Of a stretch of 64,000 nucleotides of DNA, positions 8,416-20,213 are shown one piece after another; the stretch's first letter is position 1; every line of letters begins with the position of its first letter. A program made the position numbers and the translations under genes. Under the pieces are notes generated by a model. That model did no database searches, was not told the origin of the DNA, and worked only from the letters and a program-made list of their open reading frames with translations. The stretch covers positions 62,001 through 126,000 of the forward strand of contig NZ_MDHN01000005.1 of assembly GCF_001757105.1 (NCBI RefSeq), read 5' to 3'. Origin of the DNA: Alteromonas confluentis (lineage in GTDB: Bacteria; Pseudomonadota; Gammaproteobacteria; Enterobacterales; Alteromonadaceae).

Positions 8416-10269
8416 ATGTCTGACACTCTCCGTTTAACGATGGCGCAAGCCGTTGTGAAATATATGATGGCGCAGAAAGTCGAAATTGGCGGCGAAATCA
8501 AGCCAATGTTCGCCGGCGTATGGGCCATTTTCGGGCACGGTAATGTGGCCGGTTTAGGTGAAGCCTTGTATCAGGTGAAAGATGATATGCCTACCTACCG
8601 CGCACACAACGAACAGGGCATGGCACATTCTGCCATCGCATATGCAAAAACCCTGAATCGTCAACAGATGATGGCATGTACCGCCTCTGCGGGTCCGGGT
8701 TCTACCAATATGGTGACAGCGGCAGCGGTTGCACATGTGAACCGGATTCCGGTGCTGTTCCTGCCCGGTGACACTTTTGCCACGCGTATGCCTGATCCGG
8801 TGCTGCAGCAGTTGGAAACATTCCATGATCACACCGTGACCACGAATGACTGTTTCAAGCCAGTGAGTCGTTTCTTCGATCGCATCACCCGTCCTGAGCA
8901 GTTGTTGACATCGCTTCCTCAGGCCATGCGTGTACTGACCGATCCTGTGGATTGTGGTCCGGTGACATTGGCTTTACCTCAGGACATTCAAACCTTTGCC
9001 TGGGATTTTCCGGCGCATTTCTTTGCTGAGAAAGTGCACCGGTTACGTCGCCAACAGCCCGACGTGGCTGAGCTGAAAGCCGCAGTCGAGCTTATCAAAA
9101 ATAGCAAAAAGCCATTGCTTATTGCTGGTGGCGGTGTGCATTACTCCGGTGCGGAAAGTGCGCTGTCAGCATTGGTCTCTGACTATGGGATACCGGTAGG
9201 AGAAACGCAGGCCGGTAAAGGCGCGCTACCCTGGGATCATCCGCAAAATATGGGCAGTATCGGGGTGACGGGTGCCGGTTCTACCAATGCGTTGGCTGCC
9301 GACTGTGATCTCATTATCGCTGTGGGTACGCGTCTTGGGGATTTTGCTTCAGGGTCCCGCACCATGATCAATCCAGATGCAAAAATCGTGTCTGTGAATG
9401 TGGCGCCGTTTGATTCTATTAAGCATTACGCGAAGCCCGTAGTTGGCGATGCGCAGTTAACGCTGCCGCAGCTGTCTCAGGCTTTACATGGCTGGGCGCC
9501 TGATGATGCATGGAAGAAAAACGCGACGGCGGCCAAAGCAGCCTGGGACAACTATGTTGATGAAGCCACTGCGAATAAAAACACCTTGCCTCTGACTGAC
9601 CCTGAAGCGGTGGGTGCAGTAAACCGTGCTGCGGGCGAAGAAGACATTGTTGTTTGTGCTGCAGGCGGGCTGCCAGGCGAGCTGCAAAAGTTGTGGCGAA
9701 CCCGTTTCTCGCGGGGTTACCACATGGAATACGGTTTCTCGTGCATGGGCTATGAAATCGCTGGTGGCCTGGGCGCCAAAATGGCAAAGCCCGACTCAAA
9801 CGTATTTGTGATGGTGGGGGACGGTTCGTATTTAATGCTGAACTCAGAAATCGCCACTTCCGTGATGCTTGGCTACAAAATGATTCTGGTGGTGCTGGAT
9901 AACCGCGGGTATGGCTGTATTCACCGTTTACAGGAATTTTGTGGCGGTCCGGGTTTTAACAATTTGCTGGACGACTGTCTGACCGTGCCTGAAGGAGCAC
10001 CGAAAACAGACTTTGCCGGTCACGCAAGAGCACTTGGCGCCGAGGCAGAGAAAGTAGACAGCATCAGTGAACTTGAAGCGGCCTTAGAAAGGGCAAAAGC
10101 AGCGGATAAAACTTACGTCATCACATTAGATACAGATGCACTGAAAGTCACCAAAGAAGGCGGCTTCTGGTGGGATGTTGCGGTGCCTGAAGTGTCTCCC
10201 CGTGAAAAAGTGAGACAGGCCCGCGCGTTCTACGAAGCGCAAAAAGCAAAACAATTTAAGAACCTGTAA
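8416..10269 (+). CDS. iolD: 3D-(3,5/4)-trihydroxycyclohexane-1,2-dione acylhydrolase (IolD)
   Basis: This 617-residue thiamine-diphosphate enzyme opens the cyclohexanedione ring to 5-deoxy-glucuronate. The N-terminal cofactor domain (about 1-190) carries the catalytic glutamate in YRAHNEQGMAHSAIAYAK. A central domain follows (about 215-350: LLIAGGGVHYSGAE). The C-terminal domain has the metal/diphosphate motif GDGSYLMLNSEIATSV with the later DNRGYGCIHR. Length and order match IolD closely. It starts 29 bases after iolC, with GAGGA before ATG 8416, and ends 25 bases before iolE. Confidence 0.95.
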   Translation: MSDTLRLTMAQAVVKYMMAQKVEIGGEIKPMFAGVWAIFGHGNVAGLGEALYQVKDDMPTYRAHNEQGMAHSAIAYAKTLNRQQMMACTASAGPGSTNMVTAAAVAHVNRIPVLFLPGDTFATRMPDPVLQQLETFHDHTVTTNDCFKPVSRFFDRITRPEQLLTSLPQAMRVLTDPVDCGPVTLALPQDIQTFAWDFPAHFFAEKVHRLRRQQPDVAELKAAVELIKNSKKPLLIAGGGVHYSGAESALSALVSDYGIPVGETQAGKGALPWDHPQNMGSIGVTGAGSTNALAADCDLIIAVGTRLGDFASGSRTMINPDAKIVSVNVAPFDSIKHYAKPVVGDAQLTLPQLSQALHGWAPDDAWKKNATAAKAAWDNYVDEATANKNTLPLTDPEAVGAVNRAAGEEDIVVCAAGGLPGELQKLWRTRFSRGYHMEYGFSCMGYEIAGGLGAKMAKPDSNVFVMVGDGSYLMLNSEIATSVMLGYKMILVVLDNRGYGCIHRLQEFCGGPGFNNLLDDCLTVPEGAPKTDFAGHARALGAEAEKVDSISELEAALERAKAADKTYVITLDTDALKVTKEGGFWWDVAVPEVSPREKVRQARAFYEAQKAKQFKNL

Positions 10270-10294
10270 ACAGGCTTTGTTGAGGAGAAGAACG

Positions 10295-11185
10295 ATGGCA
10301 GTACAACTGGGTATTAACCCTCTCACCTGGACCAACGACGACTTGCCGTCTTTAGGTGGCGACACGCCACTGGAAGTGTGCCTGCAAGAAGGTAAGCAAG
10401 CTGGTTTTGCAGGTTTTGAACTCGGTCACAAGTTTCCCCGTGAAGCAGACAAGCTCAATACTGTGCTGGCTGCTCATGGTTTGAAAGCCGTATCCGGCTG
10501 GTATTCCCTGATGCTGCTGGAACGCAGCGTGGAAGAAGAAATTGCGGCTATGCAGCCACACCTGGAATTACTTCGCGACAGTGGTTGCAAAGTGATGGTG
10601 TGCTGTGAAGTCACCGGTTGCGTGCATGGCGACCAGTCCAAACCTCTGTCCCTACGTCGACCTTTTCCCGCCGCGCGCTGGCAGGAATATACAGATAAGT
10701 TGGGCAAGGTCGCTAAGCACGCCCTTGATCATGGTGTTCAGCTTGCTTATCACCATCACATGGGCACAGTCATTCAGACTGAAGACGAGATTGATGAATT
10801 GATGCAGCGCACCGGCCCTGAGCTGGGCCTGTTGCTGGACAGTGGTCACTGTCTCTTTGCCGGCGGTGATCCTGTTGCCGTCGCGAAGCGTTGGGCATCG
10901 CGCATCAATCACGTGCACTGCAAAGACATTCGCAAGAACGTCATGATTGACGCCAAAAATAGCAATATCAGTTTTCTTGATGCTGTACTGAACGGCGTGT
11001 TCACCGTACCGGGCGATGGCTGTGTGGACTACCCGTCATTATTTGCAGTGTTGAAAGAGAATAACTACGAAGGTTGGCTGGTGGTAGAAGCCGAGCAGGA
11101 CCCGGCAGTGGCCAATCCTTTGGTTTTTGCCACCCTTGGTCATAAAAACTTACAGGCCATGGCGACTGAAGCCGGTCTGATGTAA
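10295..11185 (+). CDS. iolE: Inosose (2-keto-myo-inositol) dehydratase (IolE)
   Basis: ATG 10295 is chosen because GAGGAGAAG lies directly before it; an upstream in-frame start at 10277 is inside the spacer. The 296-residue product starts [20 protein letters not shown], the typical IolE opening. Metal-binding regions are visible at [38 protein letters not shown] and [10 protein letters not shown]. It dehydrates 2-keto-myo-inositol to the diketone used by IolD. It belongs to the xylose-isomerase-like TIM-barrel superfamily. Confidence 0.93.
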   Translation: MAVQLGINPLTWTNDDLPSLGGDTPLEVCLQEGKQAGFAGFELGHKFPREADKLNTVLAAHGLKAVSGWYSLMLLERSVEEEIAAMQPHLELLRDSGCKVMVCCEVTGCVHGDQSKPLSLRRPFPAARWQEYTDKLGKVAKHALDHGVQLAYHHHMGTVIQTEDEIDELMQRTGPELGLLLDSGHCLFAGGDPVAVAKRWASRINHVHCKDIRKNVMIDAKNSNISFLDAVLNGVFTVPGDGCVDYPSLFAVLKENNYEGWLVVEAEQDPAVANPLVFATLGHKNLQAMATEAGLM

Positions 11186-11223
11186 TCCGCGGTTGCCGCG
11201 AAACCGATAAAACGGAGTGTAAA

Positions 11224-12729
11224 GTGAACAAAATTCATAATTTTATCAACGGTAAAATCGTTGAAAGCGAAAGTAAAGAATTCAGCCCGGTATTTAATCC
11301 GGCAACCGGCGAGGTGATTGCTGAGGTGGTGCAGTCCACCGAAGCTGACATTGAAGCGGCTGTAGCGGCGGCAAAGGCGGCGTTTCCCGCCTGGGCCAAC
11401 ACGTCACCGTTAAAGCGCTCGCGCATCATGAACAAATTCCGTCAGTTGCTTGAAGACAACCTGGATGAACTTGCGGCCATCATTTCCCGCGAGCACGGTA
11501 AAGTTGAATCCGACGCTAAAGGCGAAGTTATCCGTGGTCTTGAAGTGGTCGAATTCGCCTGCGGTGGTCCAAACCTGCTTAAAACAGACATGACTGAGAA
11601 TGTTGGTACATCTATCGACAGCCATGCGCTGCGTCAGCCCCTGGGTGTAGTGGCGGGGATTACACCGTTTAACTTCCCGGCCATGGTACCCATGTGGATG
11701 TTCCCAGTGGCGCTGGCTTGCGGTAATACATTTATTCTGAAGCCATCAGAGCGTGACCCGTCTGCAACCTTGTTCTATGCAGATCTGATAAATCAGGCCG
11801 GGTTCCCGCCAGGTGTTTTCAATATTGTACACGGTGGCAAGCACGTGGTTGATGCGCTCATCGAGCACCAGGATATTCCCGCATTAAGCTTCGTAGGTTC
11901 AACGCCGATTGCGAAGTATATCTACGAGCGCGGCGCATCCTTTGGCAAGCGAGTTCAGGCTCTGGGTGGTGCGAAAAACCACATGGTGGTGATGCCAGAC
12001 GCTGACGTGGAAAAAACGGTTTCTGCGCTAATGGGCGCGGCGTACGGTTCTGCGGGTGAGCGCTGTATGGCGATTTCCGTGGTAGTCCCTGTAGGCGATG
12101 AAATTGCAGAGAAACTTAAAACCCGTCTGGTTGAGGAGCTGGCGAAGCTTAAAGTTGCTCCCGGAACTGACGCCGATGCAGACATGGGTCCACTGGTAAC
12201 CAAGGCGCATTTGGATAAGGTCTCTGGCTACATCGCCAAAGGTGCTGAAGAAGGTGCAGATTTGGTGGTTGATGGCCGTGAATTCGCCATGACTCGCGAA
12301 GGCTACGAAAACGGTTTCTTCATCGGCGGCACATTATTCGATAACGTCACTACCGACATGACCATTTACAAAGAAGAAATCTTTGGCCCGGTGCTGGCCA
12401 TGGTGCGTGCAAAGAGCTTTGACGAAGCCGTACAAATGATCAACGACCACGAATTTGGTAATGGTACCGCTATCTTCACCCGTGACGGTGATGCAGCCCG
12501 CACCTTCACCAACGTGATTCAGGTAGGCATGGTAGGGGTGAATGTACCTATTCCTGTACCAATGGCATTCCACAGCTTTGGTGGATGGAAAGCATCGCTG
12601 TTTGGCGATCATCATATGCACGGCGCAGAAGGCGTACGTTTCTACACCAAACTGAAAACCGTGACAACTCGCTGGCCAACCGGTATCCGCGAAGGCGGCT
12701 CCGAGTTTGTTATGCCAACCATGGACTAA
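11224..12729 (+). CDS. iolA: Methylmalonate/malonate semialdehyde dehydrogenase, CoA-acylating (IolA/MmsA)
   Basis: The 501-residue protein begins at GTG 11224 after GGAG ([17 protein letters not shown]). It is an aldehyde dehydrogenase with [14 protein letters not shown] and [15 protein letters not shown] in the nucleotide-binding part, and the catalytic cysteine in [12 protein letters not shown]. These are hallmarks of the CoA-dependent MmsA/IolA subgroup. It converts malonate semialdehyde from the aldolase step to acetyl-CoA and CO2, and can also act on methylmalonate semialdehyde in valine breakdown. It follows iolE by 38 bases and ends at a strong terminator hairpin, so it closes the first part of the operon. 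Confidence 0.93.
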   Translation: MNKIHNFINGKIVESESKEFSPVFNPATGEVIAEVVQSTEADIEAAVAAAKAAFPAWANTSPLKRSRIMNKFRQLLEDNLDELAAIISREHGKVESDAKGEVIRGLEVVEFACGGPNLLKTDMTENVGTSIDSHALRQPLGVVAGITPFNFPAMVPMWMFPVALACGNTFILKPSERDPSATLFYADLINQAGFPPGVFNIVHGGKHVVDALIEHQDIPALSFVGSTPIAKYIYERGASFGKRVQALGGAKNHMVVMPDADVEKTVSALMGAAYGSAGERCMAISVVVPVGDEIAEKLKTRLVEELAKLKVAPGTDADADMGPLVTKAHLDKVSGYIAKGAEEGADLVVDGREFAMTREGYENGFFIGGTLFDNVTTDMTIYKEEIFGPVLAMVRAKSFDEAVQMINDHEFGNGTAIFTRDGDAARTFTNVIQVGMVGVNVPIPVPMAFHSFGGWKASLFGDHHMHGAEGVRFYTKLKTVTTRWPTGIREGGSEFVMPTMD

Positions 12730-12737
12730 AACCGAAC

Positions 12738-12767
12738 ACCCCGATGGTGGTCATCGGGGTATTTTTT
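12738..12767 (+). terminator. Intrinsic terminator between iolA and the iolI-like gene
   Basis: ACCCCGATG (12738-12746) and CATCGGGGT (12752-12760) form a 9-bp stem followed by ATTTTTT. The next gene starts only 14 bases later in the same direction, so the hairpin should act as a partial terminator, lowering downstream expression. Confidence 0.8.
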
Positions 12768-12780
12768 CAGGATACATTTT

Positions 12781-13608
12781 ATGTCAAATCAATCCGTTTC
12801 ATTTGCTCTGAATCACATGGCGTGCCCGACACTGAGCCCGCTGGAACTGATCAGTGCAGCGAAAGAACTGGGCATGGCTGCCGTTGAGTTACGTAACGAC
12901 GTAAAAGAAAACAGCGTTACTGATGTAGAAACGGCAAAAGCCGTTAAAGAAGCGGCGGATGCTGCAGGTATCACGGTGCTAAGCATTAATGCGTTATACC
13001 CATTTAATGTGTGGAATGAAGAACGTAAGGCTCAGGCAGAGCAAATGGCAGCCACAGCGGCGGCGGCGGGAGCCAAAGGTCTTGTTTGCTGTCCGTTAGT
13101 AGACGGCGACGATAATCGCTCTGATGAACAGCGGGCCGCGGATTTGCGCACGGCACTTACCGATCTGAAAGGGATCTTAGGTAAACATGGTTTACAAGGT
13201 TACGTAGAAGCACTGGGTTTCCCTATCTCTACATTACGCTTCAAAAAAGAAGCGGTAGACGCCATTGCCGATGTTAACGGTGAAGCCACGTTTGGTCTGG
13301 TGCATGACACCTTCCACCATGTGGGGTCCAGCGATCCTGATCTGTATCCGAAAAAGACCGGTCTGGTTCATGTTTCATCTGTGATAGATAGCGAGATTAC
13401 CTTTACCGACATGCTGGATGGCCATCGTGAGTTCGTGATGGAAGGTGATCGCCTCGACAGTGTGGCGCAGGTTAAAGCCTTATTTGACGGTGGTTACGAA
13501 GGATATATCTCATTCGAACCTTTCTTTGCCGGGCTTTGGGAGCTGGAGAATCAGGTACCTGAAATCCGTAAAAGCATGGATTACATGAAGGCTGCGTTGG
13601 CCCAATAA
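12781..13608 (+). CDS. iolI: IolI-like inosose isomerase, TIM-barrel
   Basis: The 275-residue protein resembles IolI in its order of strands: VELRNDVKEN near the start, VLSINALYPFNVWNEERKA, LVCCPLVDGDDN, GYVEALGFPISTLRF with a glutamate ligand, LVHDTFHHVGSS with aspartate and histidine ligands, and ISFEPFF at the end. IolI interconverts inosose isomers, widening the range of inositols used. It sits 51 bases after iolA behind a terminator and 38 bases before the iolH-like gene. Other sugar isomerases of this superfamily cannot be excluded. Confidence 0.7.
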   Translation: MSNQSVSFALNHMACPTLSPLELISAAKELGMAAVELRNDVKENSVTDVETAKAVKEAADAAGITVLSINALYPFNVWNEERKAQAEQMAATAAAAGAKGLVCCPLVDGDDNRSDEQRAADLRTALTDLKGILGKHGLQGYVEALGFPISTLRFKKEAVDAIADVNGEATFGLVHDTFHHVGSSDPDLYPKKTGLVHVSSVIDSEITFTDMLDGHREFVMEGDRLDSVAQVKALFDGGYEGYISFEPFFAGLWELENQVPEIRKSMDYMKAALAQ

Positions 13609-13646
13609 GGGCTGGCTTGCCGGCAGAATCAAAGAGGAGAAAAAAT

Positions 13647-15571
<1,925 letters not shown>

Positions 15572-15592
15572 TTACCGAGCAACGTTATCAGG

Positions 15593-15620
15593 CCCCCGCA
15601 TTACGCGGGGGTTTTTATTT
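15593..15620 (+). terminator. Intrinsic terminator after iolG
   Basis: CCCCCGC (15593-15599) and GCGGGGG (15605-15611) pair around ATTAC and are followed by TTTTTATTT. The EamA gene begins 14 bases later, so as with the hairpin after iolA some read-through is likely. Confidence 0.85.
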
Positions 15621-15634
15621 AAGGAGAGTTTCAT

Positions 15635-16561
15635 TTGCAAAACAACGCACAAAGCTCAGGGCTTTATGCTCATTTATTACTCGTAGTCGTAACATTATTG
15701 GCTGCATCGGGCTGGTTGTTTTCTAAATTTGTGATCACTGCCATGACGCCCATGTTTTTTCTGGCAATCCGCTTTGTCAGTTCGGGGATCATGGTTGGCG
15801 GTATGAAGCCCAGGCAGGTACTGAGTACCTCTCCATCAAAGCGAACCCGTGCACTTTTAACGGGTTGTCTGCTTGGCGCACAAACCGCGTTGTGGGGCTT
15901 TGCGTTGATGTTGTCAGAAGGGCTTGGCGTCGGTGCATTTCTTATCAGTCTGAGCTTTTTGCTTATTCCTGTCACTGGCCTGATGTTTGGCTATCGCGCT
16001 CAGCCTCATACCTGGCTGGCAGTGGCCATTGCCATGCCGGGCCTGGGGCTGCTGGCGCTACGACACGGATTCGCTTTGGCGCCATCCGATATTTTGTTTC
16101 TACTGTCTGCCGTATTGTATGCGCTGTACTTTAACGTAAATGGAAAATACTGCGCTGATATTCCACCCGTAACGCAAACCTGCTTTCAGTTGATTGCTGC
16201 CGGAACCGTTTGTTTTATCGCATTTTTGTTTTGGGAGCGGGATGCCACGCAATCCGTCGATGGCGTATGGCACTGGTTGGCGCTCAGTATTGTACTGGCC
16301 ACCTGCTTACGGTTTCTGTTCTTACTCAAAGCGCAGAGTATGTCGCCAGAAGGGCAGGGAGCAATTGTGATGACTCTGGAGCCGGTGTGGGTCGCTATTC
16401 TGAGTGCCTGGTGGTTGCATGAATCACTCAGTGTTATGGCATTAAGTGGTATGGGGCTGATTTTCTTTGCGCTTATTGTGAATGCCATTGGTAGCTTACG
16501 GGCCGGTCGAAAGCAAAAGCTTGCCTCTGCAGGTCAATCGGTGGCTGTTTCGGGGAACTAG
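15635..16561 (+). CDS. EamA/DMT-family membrane transporter
   Basis: The start is TTG 15635, fixed by AAGGAGA at 15621-15627. The 308-residue protein shows ten hydrophobic segments in two similar halves (first half opening LLLVVVTLLAASGWLFSKFV; second with ALYFNVNGKYC), as in the drug/metabolite transporter superfamily. Such proteins export or import small metabolites; the substrate is unknown. It is the last plus-strand gene of the inositol locus, reached by read-through of the terminator after iolG, so it may handle a pathway intermediate. Confidence 0.8.
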   Translation: MQNNAQSSGLYAHLLLVVVTLLAASGWLFSKFVITAMTPMFFLAIRFVSSGIMVGGMKPRQVLSTSPSKRTRALLTGCLLGAQTALWGFALMLSEGLGVGAFLISLSFLLIPVTGLMFGYRAQPHTWLAVAIAMPGLGLLALRHGFALAPSDILFLLSAVLYALYFNVNGKYCADIPPVTQTCFQLIAAGTVCFIAFLFWERDATQSVDGVWHWLALSIVLATCLRFLFLLKAQSMSPEGQGAIVMTLEPVWVAILSAWWLHESLSVMALSGMGLIFFALIVNAIGSLRAGRKQKLASAGQSVAVSGN

Positions 16562-16591
16562 CTTGGGGCATGTTTCCCCGGTATTGGGTAT

Positions 16592-16619
16592 AAAAAAGGC
16601 CTGCTCAAATGAGCAGGCC
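16592..16619 (-). terminator. Terminator of iolB
   Basis: GGCCTGCTC (16598-16606) and GAGCAGGCC (16611-16619) pair around a 4-base loop. On the minus strand the stem is followed by TTTTTTA, so it terminates iolB. It separates the convergent EamA and iolB genes. Confidence 0.85.
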
Positions 16620-16673
16620 ATAAAATCATCCGTCTGTACCCAACCGCAACGGATGACAAGGTGCTTACCGAGT

Positions 16674-17489
16674 CTATTCTCCGTAAGCGGGCGAATTGAC
16701 CCAGTTATGCGCGTCTTCCCAGACAAAACACCAGCGTCTGTCGGGGCCCGCCATCACGTTCAGGTAATAGCTGTTGTAACCGGCTAATGTAGCAACAGGG
16801 TGGTAGCCTTTAGGCACCATGACGACATCTTTATTGTAAGCCGCCATCGATTCATCAATCTCACCATCTTCAGTGTAAACACGCTGGAATACAAAGCCCT
16901 GGGGCGGGTCAATGCGGTGATAATAGGTTTCTTCCAGGTAGGTTTCGTGTGGGGCATTATCTTGGTCGTGTTTATGCGACGGATAAGAGCTGGTATTGCC
17001 TTCGTCGGTGTATACCTCTACCACTAGCAGGCTGTCAGCGGGCTCTGTTTCTGGCAAGATGTTATGTACGTGTCGCTTATTGAAACCTTTCCCGCGGGAT
17101 TCTGAACCAATGTCACCCGGCGTAATAAGGCGTGCTTTTACACCACCTTTACCGGGCGCTTTGCATACTGCCACTTCAACATCTGTGTTGGCGGTTAAGG
17201 TAAACTCATCGTCATTCGGCAGATAAACGGCATAGGGTTTTTTGCGCTCAAATGGGCTCATGCGGTCGCCAATGTTGTTCAGATCAAGCGTTTTTGATTT
17301 TACGTTGGCTTTACCACCCACCAGTACCAGGCATACTTCTTTATCTTCAGTTTGCTGGGAAAGTACTTCACCGGCTTTCAGTTCGAAAACTTCAAAGCCA
17401 ACGTACTTCCAACCCGCAGATTCAGGAGAAATCTCCTGGGTACAGGTCTCGGTTTCAGGTGCACGATATTTTGAGAGTAGTTCAGGCAT
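16674..17489 (-). CDS. iolB: 5-deoxy-glucuronate isomerase (IolB)
   Basis: The 271-residue protein matches the IolB family in length. It is a double-domain cupin: NDEFTLTANTDVEVAVCKAPG in the first part and KRHVHNILPE, then SYPSHKHDQDNAPHETYLEETYYHRI with the metal-binding histidines and glutamate, in the second. It isomerises 5-deoxy-glucuronate from IolD to 5-dehydro-2-deoxygluconate, the substrate of IolC. It is transcribed on its own against the main operon, with a one-mismatch operator 57 bases upstream, consistent with co-regulation. Confidence 0.93.
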   Translation of the reverse strand: MPELLSKYRAPETETCTQEISPESAGWKYVGFEVFELKAGEVLSQQTEDKEVCLVLVGGKANVKSKTLDLNNIGDRMSPFERKKPYAVYLPNDDEFTLTANTDVEVAVCKAPGKGGVKARLITPGDIGSESRGKGFNKRHVHNILPETEPADSLLVVEVYTDEGNTSSYPSHKHDQDNAPHETYLEETYYHRIDPPQGFVFQRVYTEDGEIDESMAAYNKDVVMVPKGYHPVATLAGYNSYYLNVMAGPDRRWCFVWEDAHNWVNSPAYGE

Positions 17490-17546
17490 TGCTCATCCTT
17501 ATCTGCTGATTATTTCAGTCTTAATGAAAAACACAATATCGCAAAT

Positions 17547-17560
17547 GAAATAAAAATTCC
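17547..17560. promoter_or_regulatory. Candidate inositol-regulon operator (site 7, imperfect)
   Basis: GAAATAAAAATTCC has one mismatch to the GAAAT-N4-ATTTC palindrome and lies 57 bases upstream of the iolB start. It is the only such site at this end of the locus. Confidence 0.5.
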
Positions 17561-17754
17561 ATTAAAAAGTTATTTTGGTTTATATTTTTCGTTAAATTGG
17601 TGGTGTAGGGGGGAATTCTTTTCACTTAGCAGGAGTAACTACTCCGACAAGACGGAGAATAAGCGTATTTCACTAGAAGGCTTATGTTATGATTTGCAAT
17701 ACAAAAGAATATTTGCGCAGTCTTCCGTCACATGGTTTCATTCTGCGATAATAA

Positions 17755-19101
17755 ATGAATAAAAACGCACAGAAATTCGGAACGCCCTCAATGAGCCGAC
17801 TACACAAAAGCCTGGCCACGATCCCCAATCGATATGCTTTTATCGACACCATAGAACAGTGTGCGGGTCGTCATAAGCAATTTTCACTCATGCTGGTGGA
17901 TGTGGTGCGATTCTCCGATGTCACCACCAGTCTGGGCATCAAAGTTGCCGATCAGTTCCTTCTCGAAATTGCCAACCGTATTGTGCTGCTGTTTGATGAC
18001 AACGTACAGTTTGGGCGTATCAGTGGCGATGTGTTCGGCATTGTGTTGCCGAATAAAACCCGCAAGAAAGATCTTCACGCCGCCTACGAGCATCTTGTCG
18101 AACATTTTAAAACGCCCATGCAACACGAGAATAACGCGTTTATTGCTGACTTCAATGTGGGCGTGGTAAGTGGCACCCAGGAAAATTTTGAAATTACGGC
18201 GTTTGTGTCCCGGGGCGAAGCGGCGCTTAAACAAGCGAAAGAAAATAAATACGAAAATTTCCATGCGATGTCGATGTCAGAGAAGGCGCAAACCGGACGT
18301 AGTTTGGCGCTAAAGGCCGATCTTAAACGTGCGTTGCAACAGAATGAACTTGAGTTGTATTTTCAGCCTCAAGTCAATCTCAATACATTACAAATCGTTG
18401 GAGCAGAGTGTCTGCTACGCTGGAATCATCCACTGGATGGCGTGTTATTTCCCGGACCGCTTATTGAAGCGGCCGAGTCGTATAATATGATGAACGAACT
18501 GGCTTATTGGACCTTCGAGCAGGCATTTCAAAACATGTCGCGGCTGGATGCCTACGGTGTGGATATCTCGTTGTCGGTAAACATTTCGCCAACTCAGCTC
18601 TATGATAGCAAGCTCATTCCTACGTTGGTGCGTTTGCGCGACAAGTACAATCTAAGCTTGTCTCGTTTTGAACTGGAGCTAACCGAAGATGTTGCGCTGT
18701 CGAATTCGTTAATGGTGAAAAAGCAGCTTAATGAGCTCAGCGCATTGGGTGTAGCAATTGCGGTAGACGATTTTGGTAAAGGCTATTCAAACCTGGCATT
18801 CATCCGCGAATTGTCGATTAATGCACTAAAAATTGATAAATCCTTTGTAATGGAACTGAGTCAGAACCCGGTTAACCGGGCCATTATCGAAGCAGCCAAA
18901 ATTATCGGTAAAGCCAAGCATTGCCAGGTGATTGCCGAGGGTGTGGAAACCACGGAACAACTTCACGAGTTGCGTGAAATTGGTATTTTGACCGGGCAGG
19001 GTTATTTGTTTTCGAAGGCCGTTCCACTTAACGATTTTGTAGAGCTGGCGCGCAAAGAAATCATGATTGGTGGCTCACCTTTACGCCGCCTTTTGGTGTA
19101 A
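17755..19101 (+). CDS. Cyclic-di-GMP signalling protein: degenerate GGDEF plus EAL domain
   Basis: The 448-residue protein has no membrane segment or signal peptide. Residues about 25-165 are a GGDEF-type domain whose active-site loop reads SGDVF, so cyclase activity is probably lost. Residues about 190-435 are an EAL domain: GAECLLRWNHP (Ala of EAL is Cys), LSVNISPTQL, FELELTEDVAL, VDDFGKGYSNLAF, NALKIDKSFV and IAEGVET. All the usual metal and general-base positions appear kept, so it is probably a working phosphodiesterase. No strong ribosome site precedes ATG 17755; ATG 17791 is an alternative. It is monocistronic. Confidence 0.88.
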   Translation: MNKNAQKFGTPSMSRLHKSLATIPNRYAFIDTIEQCAGRHKQFSLMLVDVVRFSDVTTSLGIKVADQFLLEIANRIVLLFDDNVQFGRISGDVFGIVLPNKTRKKDLHAAYEHLVEHFKTPMQHENNAFIADFNVGVVSGTQENFEITAFVSRGEAALKQAKENKYENFHAMSMSEKAQTGRSLALKADLKRALQQNELELYFQPQVNLNTLQIVGAECLLRWNHPLDGVLFPGPLIEAAESYNMMNELAYWTFEQAFQNMSRLDAYGVDISLSVNISPTQLYDSKLIPTLVRLRDKYNLSLSRFELELTEDVALSNSLMVKKQLNELSALGVAIAVDDFGKGYSNLAFIRELSINALKIDKSFVMELSQNPVNRAIIEAAKIIGKAKHCQVIAEGVETTEQLHELREIGILTGQGYLFSKAVPLNDFVELARKEIMIGGSPLRRLLV

Positions 19102-19175
19102 TTGTCGACAAAGTTGGTTTTTAACCGCGAACCCGATAAGATCCTGTTTCCTCGTAAACCATTTTCAGGATCTTC

Positions 19176-20213
19176 ATGCTTAGCCGTTTGCTCGCCCATG
19201 GCGATTTTCTCAATTTATCCCGCTTTTCCCCTGACGCCGTGAAGCCGCAGACGTTGCAGCTCGAAAACGGTGTGCATGTTCACATTATTGCACCCGGCAT
19301 CGTCGCTTTTTGTCCGCAAACCCTTAATCTTAAAAGTAAATATATTGTGCTTTCTTCCGGCGTTCACGGCAATGAAACGGCCCCCATTGAAATCTGTGAC
19401 GACCTGGTAAAACGCCTGTTCACGGGTTCGCTTGTTCCTGCTCATGCTGTATTGTTCCAGTTTGGTAACCTGGACGCTATGGCGATTGCAAAACGCTTCA
19501 CCGAAGAAAATATGAACCGGCTGTTTTGTGGCGCACATTCTGCCGGGGAAGGACGGGTGAACGATGAGCGTATTCGGGCGAAGCAACTTGAAGATACCAT
19601 GGCAGCGTTTTTCGCCGATGCCGGAGATAACGCAGAGAAACTACACTACGATCTTCACACCGCCATACGTGAATCAAAAAACGAGAAATTCGCGGTGTAT
19701 CCTTTCCTGCATGGCAAGCCCTATAGCCGCGAGCAACTGTCGTTCATGAAAGCCTGTGGCGTGAAAACGATTTTACTTTCGGAGTCGGCCACCACCACAT
19801 ACAGTTATCACTCATCTTTGAACCATGGCGCCCATTCTTTTACCGTTGAACTGGGGAAAGTGCAGCCTTTTGGTCAGAACGACATGGCGCGATTTGAAGA
19901 GGCGAGAAATACACTCACCTCGTTGGTTTGCGAACCTCACTTATCGCTGGATGATGACTTATCAGACATGGTGATTTATCGGGTTAATCAGGTGATTAAC
20001 AAGCAGGCTGACGATTTCGAGCTGTATTTTGCTGACGATACCCCAAATTTTATGGATTTCAAACAAGGCGATAAACTGGCGTCAGAAACCGGCGCTAAGT
20101 ATTTTGCTGAACAAGATGGCGAAGCGGTGGTATTTCCTAATGCCAATGTGGTTATCGGACAGCGTGCTATTCTCACGGTCGTACCGGCTTCACTGGAGTA
20201 CATAAATGTTTAA
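19176..20213 (+). CDS. astE: Succinylglutamate desuccinylase/aspartoacylase family zinc hydrolase (AstE-like)
   Basis: The 345-residue protein has the M14-like zinc site: H and E in SSGVHGNETAPIE and a second histidine in LHYDLHTAIRES. The likely catalytic glutamate is in FTVELGKVQPFG. These match AstE, which releases glutamate from N-succinylglutamate at the end of the arginine succinyltransferase pathway. The other ast genes are not in this window. Its last eight bases overlap the HIT gene start, and the YbjQ gene follows, so the three form an operon. Confidence 0.88.
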   Translation: MLSRLLAHGDFLNLSRFSPDAVKPQTLQLENGVHVHIIAPGIVAFCPQTLNLKSKYIVLSSGVHGNETAPIEICDDLVKRLFTGSLVPAHAVLFQFGNLDAMAIAKRFTEENMNRLFCGAHSAGEGRVNDERIRAKQLEDTMAAFFADAGDNAEKLHYDLHTAIRESKNEKFAVYPFLHGKPYSREQLSFMKACGVKTILLSESATTTYSYHSSLNHGAHSFTVELGKVQPFGQNDMARFEEARNTLTSLVCEPHLSLDDDLSDMVIYRVNQVINKQADDFELYFADDTPNFMDFKQGDKLASETGAKYFAEQDGEAVVFPNANVVIGQRAILTVVPASLEYINV

